Source of the DNA: Deltaproteobacteria bacterium | GTDB lineage: Bacteria > Desulfobacterota > Syntrophia > Syntrophales > UBA5619 | NCBI GenBank assembly: GCA_026388365.1 | Contig: JAPLJW010000094.1 | Location: forward strand, 1-7,274 | Direction of reading: 5' to 3' | DNA: 7,274 nucleotides | Shown: positions 1 to 4,941 of the stretch, one piece after another | Layout: each line of letters begins with the position of its first letter | Numbering within the stretch: the first letter of the stretch is position 1 | Translations under genes and position numbers: made by a program | Notes under the pieces: generated by a model | Seen by the model: the letters and a program-made list of their open reading frames with translations, nothing else | Databases searched by the model: none | Told to the model about the DNA's origin: nothing

Positions 1-1
1 C

Positions 2-199
2 CACCGCATCCAGGAGATCCGGCGGGAGGCGCTTTCCCACCCGCTTGTCCGGAAGATCCTGGATGTCTTTCCCGGTGCGGAGGTGCGGGACGTGAAGGTG
101 ATCGAGGCGACCGCGCCGGCGGCCGCCGTGACGCGCCAGCCTGTTCCGCAACCGGAAGAGGAGGATGTGTCTATTGACCCGTCCCCGCCGGAAGATTGA
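2..199 (+). CDS. dnaX: DNA polymerase III gamma/tau subunit, C-terminal end (5' truncated)
   Basis: This open frame enters from the left edge and stops at TGA 197-199, leaving 65 residues. It is the extreme C-terminus of a longer protein whose start lies outside the window. The visible part has a short conserved segment ([21 protein letters not shown]), typical of the end of DnaX in Deltaproteobacteria, followed by a low-complexity Ala/Pro/Glu/Asp tail. DnaX is the clamp-loader ATPase that holds the replicative polymerase together; its ATPase domains are not visible here. The call rests on the C-terminal pattern and on the order dnaX-ybaB-recR, which is conserved across many bacteria. The next gene starts 19 nt downstream, so the two are probably co-transcribed. 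Another protein with a similar tail cannot be fully excluded from so short a fragment. Confidence 0.72.
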   Translation, partial: HRIQEIRREALSHPLVRKILDVFPGAEVRDVKVIEATAPAAAVTRQPVPQPEEEDVSIDPSPPED

Positions 200-203
200 A
201 AAC

Positions 204-210
204 AAGGAGG
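204..210 (+). promoter_or_regulatory. Shine-Dalgarno of ybaB that fixes its GTG start
   Basis: AAGGAGG is a near-perfect anti-16S match, 8 nt before GTG 219. An in-frame ATG at 165 lies inside the dnaX reading frame, has no comparable SD, and would add 18 residues not seen in YbaB proteins. The GTG is therefore the better start. Confidence 0.8.
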
Positions 211-218
211 TAGCATCG

Positions 219-530
219 GTGCAGAATTTCGGAAACATCATGAAACAGGCGAAGCAGATGCAGGAGAAGATGGTGAAGCTTCAGGAAGAGCTGGCGGCGA
301 AGACCGTCGAGGCGACCGCGGGCGGCGGGATGGTTTCGGTCGCCGTCAACGGCAAGTTCGAGATCCTCTCTCTGAAGATCGAAAAAGAGGTCGTCAATCC
401 GGACGACGTCGAGATGCTCCAGGATCTGATCATGGCGGCGGTAAACGAGGGGATCCGCAAGGCCCAGGAGATGGCCGCCTCCGAGATGGGGAAGATCACC
501 GGGGGGATGCAGATCCCCGGCCTGATGTAG
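219..530 (+). CDS. ybaB: YbaB/EbfC family nucleoid-associated DNA-binding protein
   Basis: A 103-residue protein, the usual length for YbaB/EbfC. Members are small dimeric cytoplasmic proteins that bind DNA and are nearly always encoded between dnaX and recR, as here. The N-terminal part (about residues 1-30, [18 protein letters not shown] onward) is a charged amphipathic helix with the family pattern. It is followed by a glycine-containing turn (AGGGMV, about 34-39), a beta region with the NGKFEI segment, and a C-terminal helix (about 62-90, [18 protein letters not shown]). The tail is rich in Met and Gly, as in many homologues. The start is GTG 219, chosen for the strong SD at 204-210. The stop TAG lies only 8 nt before recR, which implies co-transcription. 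Its exact role, nucleoid structuring or support of RecR-linked repair, is not settled for the family. Confidence 0.93.
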   Translation: MQNFGNIMKQAKQMQEKMVKLQEELAAKTVEATAGGGMVSVAVNGKFEILSLKIEKEVVNPDDVEMLQDLIMAAVNEGIRKAQEMAASEMGKITGGMQIPGLM

Positions 531-538
531 GGGGCGCC

Positions 539-1138
539 ATGTCCGGTTACGCCCTGCCCATTCAGCGCCTGATCAAGGAGTTCTGCAAGTTTCCCGGCAT
601 CGGGGAGAAGACGGCGGCGCGTCTGGCGAACCACATCCTTCATGTCTCCGCGGAGGATGCGCGGCGGCTTGCCGAAACCATCCTCGACGTGAAGGATAAG
701 ATCCGCCTCTGTTCCGTCTGTTTCAACCTTGCCGAGGGCGAGTTCTGCAACGTTTGCGCGGACCCGGCGCGGAACCGCGGTCAAATCTGCGTCGTCGAGG
801 AGCCCGATTCGCTCATTGCCCTGGAGACCTCCGGGGGGTACCGCGGGGTTTACCACGTTCTCCACGGGGCGCTTTCCCCGCTCGACGGGATCGGCCCGGA
901 ACAGCTCCGGATCCGCGATCTCCTGGATCGGGTCGCGGCGTACCCCGTCGAAGAGGTGATCGTAGCGACAAACCCGAGCGTGCCGGGCGAGACGACGGCG
1001 CTGCTGATCTCGAAGCTCCTCAAAGAACGAGGCGTGAAGGTCACGCGGATCGCCCTCGGCGTCCCCGTGGGCGGGGACCTCAAGTACACGGACCGGATGA
1101 CGCTCGCCAAGTGCCTCGAATTTCGCCGCGGCGTTTGA
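539..1138 (+). CDS. recR: Recombination mediator protein RecR
   Basis: A 199-residue protein, the normal RecR length. RecR acts with RecF and RecO to load RecA at single-stranded gaps during recombinational repair. Domains in order: an N-terminal helix-hairpin-helix (about residues 8-35, [16 protein letters not shown]); a four-cysteine zinc site (C58, C61, C70, C73); a Toprim domain (about 80-175) starting at [10 protein letters not shown], with acidic residues at E87/E88; and the C-terminal Walker-B-like segment GGDLKYTD (178-185). The ATG at 539 follows AGGGGG overlapping the ybaB stop, with short spacing. No residue I would expect is missing. The gene ends the dnaX-ybaB-recR block; an intrinsic terminator sits about 70 nt after its stop. 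Confidence 0.97.
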   Translation: MSGYALPIQRLIKEFCKFPGIGEKTAARLANHILHVSAEDARRLAETILDVKDKIRLCSVCFNLAEGEFCNVCADPARNRGQICVVEEPDSLIALETSGGYRGVYHVLHGALSPLDGIGPEQLRIRDLLDRVAAYPVEEVIVATNPSVPGETTALLISKLLKERGVKVTRIALGVPVGGDLKYTDRMTLAKCLEFRRGV

Positions 1139-1210
1139 AGAAAGTCGTCCTTGCGGGAGCGGTCCCCCCGGATTTGATACCGAATATGTTATGATAATTA
1201 TATAGTTATG

Positions 1211-1239
1211 ATTCCGGCAGGTGGCTCCGGAATTTTTTT
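1211..1239 (+). terminator. Rho-independent terminator of the dnaX-ybaB-recR unit
   Basis: A perfect 7-bp stem, ATTCCGG (1211-1217) with CCGGAAT (1227-1233), encloses a 9-nt loop and runs directly into seven Ts (1233-1239). It lies 72 nt after the recR stop and ahead of the predicted por promoter, where a terminator separating the two units would be expected. Confidence 0.82.
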
Positions 1240-1249
1240 CAAATAGTCC

Positions 1250-1278
1250 TTGACAGCCGATGTTGTGTGAGATATGGA
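1250..1278 (+). promoter_or_regulatory. Candidate sigma-70-type promoter for the por operon
   Basis: A perfect -35 box TTGACA (1250-1255) is followed after 17 bp by TATGGA (1273-1278), which matches only the first three positions of TATAAT. The -10 box is therefore weak. Position supports the call: it lies just after the recR terminator and about 100 nt upstream of porC. Initiation near 1285 would give a leader of about 90 nt containing the repeats and hairpin described below. The weak -10 may mean that an activator is needed, or that the true promoter differs. Confidence 0.45.
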
Positions 1279-1293
1279 GCCCGTAGTCTTTTA

Positions 1294-1320
1294 AGCAAGG
1301 CCAATCATAACGGGAGATTT
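1294..1320 (+). repeat. Leader direct repeat, copy 1 (contains SD-like sequence)
   Basis: It aligns without gaps to 1346-1372 at an offset of 52 nt, with 22 of 27 positions identical. The last 11 bases, ACGGGAGATTT (1310-1320), are identical in both copies. Copy 1 carries GGGAG followed by ATG codons at 1323 and 1326, so it looks like a second ribosome-binding site upstream of the real one. Its 3' end also forms the 5' arm of the hairpin at 1311-1338. Confidence 0.8.
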
Positions 1321-1343
1321 CAATGATGAAATCTCGCGTTTTT
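1311..1343 (+). promoter_or_regulatory. Terminator-like leader hairpin / palindrome upstream of porC
   Basis: GAGATTTCA (1314-1322) and TGAAATCTC (1327-1335) are perfect reverse complements around the 4-nt loop ATGA. After one G-G mismatch the stem gains two more pairs (CG 1311-1312 with CG 1337-1338). Five Ts follow at once (1339-1343), as in an intrinsic terminator. Because it lies between the probable promoter and porC, it is a candidate transcription attenuator. The 22-bp perfect dyad could instead be the operator of a dimeric repressor. The stem is moderately AT-rich, so termination would be partial rather than strong. The structure is seen directly; its function is inferred. Confidence 0.6.
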
Positions 1344-1345
1344 CC

Positions 1346-1372
1346 ATCAAAGCCAACCACCACGGGAGATTT
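1346..1372 (+). repeat. Leader direct repeat, copy 2 (contains the porC Shine-Dalgarno)
   Basis: Second copy of the 27-nt imperfect repeat. Its CGGGAG (1363-1368) is the SD of porC, 9 nt before ATG 1378. Because it shares ACGGGAGATTT with copy 1, it can also pair with the hairpin's 3' arm: AAATCTC 1329-1335 with GAGATTT 1366-1372, plus two outer pairs. That pairing would bury the SD. Confidence 0.8.
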
Positions 1373-1377
1373 GACGC

Positions 1378-1926
1378 ATGTTAGAAATCAGATGGCACGG
1401 AAGAGGCGGTCAGGGGGCGGTCACATCGGTGGAACTGCTTGCGTTGTCCGCCATCGAAGAGGGAAAGTATGCGCAGGGGTTCCCGAGCTTCGGACCGGAG
1501 CGGCGCGGGGCGCCGGTTACGGCGTTCAACCGGGTCGACGACAAGCAGATCAAAATCCGCTCGGGCATCTACCATCCGGACGTCGTCGTCGTCCTCGACG
1601 AGAGCCTCGTCGGCCTGGTCAATGTGGCCGAGGGGTTGAAACCGACCGGGATTCTGATCGTCAACACCACGAAAACACTTGAACAACTCAAAAAGCACAT
1701 CCGCTTCGAGGGCAAGATCGCGATCTGCGACGCTACGGGAATCGCCTGGAAGGAGCTGGGTGTGCCCATTACGAACACGACCATGCTGGGCGCCCTGGTC
1801 AAGCTGACGGGCGCCGTGAAGCTGGAATCCCTGGATAGCCCGATCAAGGAAAGATTCGGCCGGATCGCGCCAAAGAACCAGGCAGCCGCGAAGCGGGCTT
1901 TCGAAGAGGTCAAAATCATCAACTAA
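1378..1926 (+). CDS. porC: Pyruvate (2-oxoacid):ferredoxin oxidoreductase, gamma subunit
   Basis: A 182-residue protein of the usual length for a stand-alone PorC/VorC/KorC gamma subunit. It is part of the cytoplasmic complex that converts pyruvate, CoA and oxidised ferredoxin to acetyl-CoA, CO2 and reduced ferredoxin, and it helps form the CoA-binding side. Family marks are the N-terminal GRGGQGAV loop (residues 8-15), the FGPERRGAPV segment (38-47) and the NTTMLGAL segment (133-140). The ATG at 1378 follows CGGGAG with 9-nt spacing. It is the first gene of a gamma-delta-alpha-beta cluster, an order typical of the four-subunit archaeal and Thermotoga-type enzymes. The unusual leader just upstream suggests regulated expression. 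The motif set alone does not separate pyruvate from other 2-oxoacids; the adjoining alpha subunit favours pyruvate. Confidence 0.93.
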   Translation: MLEIRWHGRGGQGAVTSVELLALSAIEEGKYAQGFPSFGPERRGAPVTAFNRVDDKQIKIRSGIYHPDVVVVLDESLVGLVNVAEGLKPTGILIVNTTKTLEQLKKHIRFEGKIAICDATGIAWKELGVPITNTTMLGALVKLTGAVKLESLDSPIKERFGRIAPKNQAAAKRAFEEVKIIN

Positions 1927-1954
1927 GGATCAAAATAACTCTTGAGGTATCACG

Positions 1955-2248
1955 ATGACTGAGAAAAAGTGGCCAGAAACCTGGCAAGAGGTCAGTCCCG
2001 GGTGTATGGTTTTCCGGCCGGGAAGTGCCTCGGAATATCACACCGGCAGTTGGCGGGCAAAGCGCCCGATCTGGGAAAATGAAAAATGCATCAAGTGCGG
2101 CGTTTGCTATATATACTGCCCGGAAGGCTGCGTGACCGAAGGTGCGGATGGATTTTTTGAGGCGAACCTCGATTACTGCAAGGGCTGCGGAATCTGCGCC
2201 CATGAATGCTGGCCGGCCGCCATCAAAATGGTCAATGAGGAGGATTGA
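1955..2248 (+). CDS. porD: Pyruvate:ferredoxin oxidoreductase, delta subunit (2x[4Fe-4S] ferredoxin-like)
   Basis: A 97-residue ferredoxin-type subunit that relays electrons from the catalytic core to external ferredoxin. Two complete [4Fe-4S] motifs are visible: C45-C48-C51-C55 (CIKCGVCYIYCP) and C75-C78-C81-C85 (CKGCGICAHECW). The second Pro is replaced by Trp, a common variation at this position. The N-terminal extension with GSWRAKRPIW (31-40) is characteristic of PorD rather than of a free ferredoxin. The start ATG 1955 is preceded by TGAGGT (1943-1948). The gene follows porC by 28 nt, and its stop is just ahead of the porA ATG, so it is part of the same operon. Confidence 0.95.
   Translation: MTEKKWPETWQEVSPGCMVFRPGSASEYHTGSWRAKRPIWENEKCIKCGVCYIYCPEGCVTEGADGFFEANLDYCKGCGICAHECWPAAIKMVNEED
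2237..2243 (+). promoter_or_regulatory. Shine-Dalgarno of porA, inside the end of porD
   Basis: GAGGAGG lies 7 nt before ATG 2251. It rules out the in-frame TTG at 2245, which would be only 1 nt from the SD. Because the SD is within the last codons of porD, translation of the two genes is probably coupled. Confidence 0.75.
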
Positions 2249-2250
2249 GA

Positions 2251-3426
2251 ATGGGTAAACGAATCGGTATGGAAATCGCTCTTGCCGCTGCCGAGGTGGC
2301 GGCACTGTGCAGACCGGACGTGATCGCGGCCTATCCCATTACTCCCAACACGCACATTCCGGAGCACTTGTCGGATATCGTAGCCGAGGGAAGGCTCGAC
2401 GCGGAGTACATCTGCGTGGAGTCCGAGCATTCCGCCATCAGCGCCTGCTGCGGCGCCTCCGGCGCCGGCGCACGGACGTTTACCGCCACGAGTTCTCAGG
2501 GCCTTTTGTACATGCAGGAGGTTCTCCCCATCGTTTCGGCCATGAGGCTGCCGGTGATCATGGCGATCGGAAATCGCGCGGTGTCCGGTCCCATCAACAT
2601 CTGGAACGACCACAGCGACATCATGTACCAGCGCGATACGGGATGGATCTCCCTTTTCGCGGCCAACGGCCAGGAGACGGTGGACATGGTGATCCAGGCC
2701 TTCAAGATCGGCGAGCACCGGGACGTCATGCTGCCCGTCAACATCAACCTCGACGGCTTCCAGCTTACCCACGTCGTGGAACCGATCTTCATGCCCGATC
2801 AGGAGGAGGTGGACCGCTTCCTGCCGCCTTACAAGCCCTATGCCCAACTGCATCCGGACAAGCCGATGTCCATGGGGGCGCTGGGACTTCCGGAGATTTT
2901 CAACGAGGCGATGCGCGCCAAGAACGATGCGATCCTCCAATCCAAGAAGGTCGTCCTCGACGTCTGGAAGGAATGGGAAAAACAGTTCGGCCGCAAGTAC
3001 GAGCCCGTCGAATCCTATAAGACGGAGGGCGCGGAAACCCTGCTGCTGACAATGGGGTCCATGGGCGAGACAGCGGAAATCGCCGTGGACGAACTCCGCA
3101 AGGACGGGGTCCCTGTAGGCTTGCTGAAGCTCAAGCTCTGGCGTCCCTTCCCCTTCGAGGAGCTTCGAAAAGCGGTGAAAGGGGCGAAATCCCTGGCCGT
3201 CATGGACCGCGCGGTGTCGTTCGGCGGTCCGGGCGGTCCCGTATTCGCCGAGATCCGGTCTGCCCTGTACGACGAGCCGAAGAAACCCAGGACGTTGAAC
3301 TTCATCATCGGCCTGGGCGGACGCGACGTGCAGGTGGAGGATTTCATCAAGATGGCAAAAAAGACGGCCTCGACCAAGAAATTGAAGCCGGAAGATGCCT
3401 ATGAAATTTATGGAGCAAGGGAATGA
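2251..3426 (+). CDS. porA: Pyruvate:ferredoxin oxidoreductase, alpha subunit
   Basis: A 391-residue protein of typical PorA length. With PorB it forms the TPP-dependent catalytic core. The N-terminal domain (about residues 5-235) holds YPITP (28-32), the VESEHSA segment with its conserved glutamate (56-62), the TATSSQG stretch (78-84) and the NIWNDHSD...QRDTGW region (116-132). All of these closely follow the pattern of pyruvate-specific PorA proteins. The C-terminal domain (about 260-391) includes LLTMGS (265-270) and the RPFP segment (298-301), as expected for the transketolase-C-like fold. Start ATG 2251 is chosen on SD spacing. The last 4 nt overlap the porB start (ATGA), a sign of translational coupling. 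A closely related 2-oxoacid could be the real substrate, but pyruvate is the best call. Confidence 0.94.
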   Translation: MGKRIGMEIALAAAEVAALCRPDVIAAYPITPNTHIPEHLSDIVAEGRLDAEYICVESEHSAISACCGASGAGARTFTATSSQGLLYMQEVLPIVSAMRLPVIMAIGNRAVSGPINIWNDHSDIMYQRDTGWISLFAANGQETVDMVIQAFKIGEHRDVMLPVNINLDGFQLTHVVEPIFMPDQEEVDRFLPPYKPYAQLHPDKPMSMGALGLPEIFNEAMRAKNDAILQSKKVVLDVWKEWEKQFGRKYEPVESYKTEGAETLLLTMGSMGETAEIAVDELRKDGVPVGLLKLKLWRPFPFEELRKAVKGAKSLAVMDRAVSFGGPGGPVFAEIRSALYDEPKKPRTLNFIIGLGGRDVQVEDFIKMAKKTASTKKLKPEDAYEIYGARE

Positions 3427-4412
3427 GCACTGCAAATTTGAATCCCAAGAAACTGTTTGAAAATTTTGAACTCTATGTCCCGAAACTGATCGAGAAAATG
3501 GAGTACTTCAGCCCGGGGCACCGCGCCTGTCAGGGTTGCGGAGAGGCGCTGGCGATCCGCATGATGTGCAAGGCCCTCGGCAAAGACACGGTCATCGCCA
3601 ATGCGACGGGCTGCATGGAGGTCATCTCCAGCCTCTATCCCACGACCGCCTGGAACCTGCCCTGGATTCACGTGGCGTTCCCGAATTCCGCCTCGGTCGG
3701 CTCCGGCGTCTCGGCGGGCCTCAAGGCCCTGCGCCGCAAGGGGCGAATTCCCGATCGCTACGTCAAGACGGTGGCCATCGGCGGCGACGGCGGGACGGTG
3801 GACATCGGTTTTCAGGCCCTGTCGGGGGCGATGGAGCGGGGCCACGACATGATCTACGTCTGCTTCGACAACGAGGCGTATATGAACACCGGTATCCAGC
3901 GATCGGGCGCTACGCCTTTCGGTTCGTCAACGACGACGGCCCCCGCCGGCAAGGCGAGCATCGGAAACAAGACCTGGAAAAAGAACGTGGCCGAGATCAT
4001 GGTGGAGCACGGCCTGCCCTATGTCGCGACCGCCTGCCACAGCTACCCCATCGATTTCATGAACAAGGTGAAGAAGGCCCGCAGTATCAAGGGCCCCTCG
4101 TACATCCACTGCCTGTCCGTGTGCCCCACGGGTTGGCGCTCCACCTCCGAAACCTGCATCAAGCTGGGCCGGTTGGCCGTGGAGGCGGGGGTCTTCCCCT
4201 TGTACGAAGTCGAATATGGTAAATACAAGATCACGGTGGATCCGCCGGAAAAGCTTCGCCCCGTGACGGACTACATCAAACCGCAGGGGCGGTTCCGCCA
4301 CCTCACGCCGGATCAGATCAAGGGGATCCAGGAGCGCGTGCTCATGGAGTACAACAAACTGATGAACAAGGTGAACCACTCGAAGTCCTGGGACGAGTTG
4401 AAGGCCCTCTAA
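3423..4412 (+). CDS. porB: Pyruvate:ferredoxin oxidoreductase, beta subunit (TPP and [4Fe-4S] binding)
   Basis: A 329-residue protein that binds TPP and the [4Fe-4S] cluster next to it. The cluster ligands expected in PFOR beta subunits are all visible: C36 and C39 (CQGC), C64 (24 residues further, TGCMEV), and C234 in the VCPTGW motif. The TPP/Mg motif begins at GDGG (121-124) and ends with DNEAYMNTG (149-157), including the conserved Asn. The middle of the protein (FPNSASVGSGVSAGLKA) matches the family pattern. The start ATG overlaps the porA stop by 4 nt. The N-terminus (about 1-28) is somewhat longer than in the shortest homologues but contains no separate motif. A 49-nt gap without a terminator separates it from the NuoE-like gene, so read-through is likely. 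Confidence 0.95.
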   Translation: MSTANLNPKKLFENFELYVPKLIEKMEYFSPGHRACQGCGEALAIRMMCKALGKDTVIANATGCMEVISSLYPTTAWNLPWIHVAFPNSASVGSGVSAGLKALRRKGRIPDRYVKTVAIGGDGGTVDIGFQALSGAMERGHDMIYVCFDNEAYMNTGIQRSGATPFGSSTTTAPAGKASIGNKTWKKNVAEIMVEHGLPYVATACHSYPIDFMNKVKKARSIKGPSYIHCLSVCPTGWRSTSETCIKLGRLAVEAGVFPLYEVEYGKYKITVDPPEKLRPVTDYIKPQGRFRHLTPDQIKGIQERVLMEYNKLMNKVNHSKSWDELKAL

Positions 4413-4446
4413 GCGCTTCAGGGAATGGTTACAATAGACTATCGAA

Positions 4447-4452
4447 AAGGGG
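4447..4452 (+). promoter_or_regulatory. Shine-Dalgarno of the nuoE-like gene
   Basis: AAGGGG lies 9 nt before ATG 4462. An in-frame TTG at 4453 directly abuts this SD and could not use it, so ATG 4462 is the preferred start. Confidence 0.65.
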
Positions 4453-4461
4453 TTGCAGTCG

Positions 4462-4941
4462 ATGGAAGACAAGGTTAGAAATATTATCAACAGGTACGGT
4501 TCCGATAAGAGTTTCATCGTCCCCATCCTTCAGGATGTCCAGAGGGAGTTCAACTATCTCCCCAAGGACGCCCTGTACGCGGTCAGTTCCCAGCTCAGCG
4601 TGCCGATCAGCCGCGTTTACGAGGTAGTGACCTTCTACAAGGCCTTCAGCCTGAAGCCCAAGGGACGCTACCAACTGACCCTCTGCATGGGGACGGCCTG
4701 CCACGTCCGCGGCGCCGAGCTGATCGCCCGCAACGTCTCGGATATCCTGGGCATCAGGGAAGGCGACACGACGCCCGACCTCGAGTACTCATTCGAGACG
4801 GTCGGCTGTCTCGGAGCCTGCGCGCTGGGGCCCATTCTGGTGGTGAACGGCGAATATCACGGGCACATGAACATCGCCAAATCGACAAAGATCCTCAAGA
4901 AATTAGGGAAGAAGGGTGCGACTGATGATGAGCAAGATTAA
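4462..4941 (+). CDS. nuoE: NuoE-like [2Fe-2S] thioredoxin-fold subunit of NAD(H) oxidoreductase
   Basis: A 159-residue protein homologous to the 24-kDa subunit of complex I and to HndA/HydC of soluble NAD(P)-linked hydrogenases. An N-terminal helical part (about 1-65, with LQDVQREFNYLP and the VPISRVYEVVTFYKAF segment) precedes a thioredoxin-like domain. That domain carries all four [2Fe-2S] ligands: C75 and C80 (CxxxxC) and C116 and C120 (CxxxC, GCLGACALGP). In the complex it docks on the NuoF-type flavoprotein. No signal peptide or membrane segment is seen, so it acts in the cytoplasm. Its 3' end overlaps the next gene by 17 nt in another frame. Together with the structure of that next gene, this fits a HydC/HndA-type subunit better than a true respiratory complex I subunit, but sequence alone cannot prove it. 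Confidence 0.93.
   Translation: MEDKVRNIINRYGSDKSFIVPILQDVQREFNYLPKDALYAVSSQLSVPISRVYEVVTFYKAFSLKPKGRYQLTLCMGTACHVRGAELIARNVSDILGIREGDTTPDLEYSFETVGCLGACALGPILVVNGEYHGHMNIAKSTKILKKLGKKGATDDEQD

Noticed and set aside
1174..1201. TTGATA with an AT-rich -10-like stretch upstream of the terminator
   Set aside because: The best -10 at a proper spacing (AATTAT) is mediocre, and a transcript started there would run straight into the intrinsic terminator at 1211-1239.
1262..1277. Rex (redox-sensing repressor) site near TTGTGTGAGATATGG
   Set aside because: Only one half-site (TTGTG) is present; the symmetric second half is absent.
281..1363. Long minus-strand open frame (360 codons) opposite ybaB and recR
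   Set aside because: It is antisense to two well-identified conserved genes, shows no family motif, and its Arg/Ala/Gly/Pro-rich composition is typical of antisense frames in GC-rich DNA.
1323..1682. 119-codon + strand open frame starting in the leader and overlapping porC
   Set aside because: Beyond 1378 it is merely the porC sequence read out of frame, with Arg/Gly-rich low-information content. Only its start region is of regulatory interest.
2173..3435. Minus-strand open frame of 420 codons opposite porA
   Set aside because: It lies fully across porA, which carries all the expected family motifs. The translation is His/Arg/Gly-rich with no recognisable domain, as expected of a mirror frame.
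4407..4435. Possible internal promoter ahead of nuoE (TACAAT at 4430-4435)
   Set aside because: The -10 box is good, but no acceptable -35 is found at 15-18 bp spacing and the extended -10 TG is misplaced by one base. Read-through from porB is the simpler explanation.
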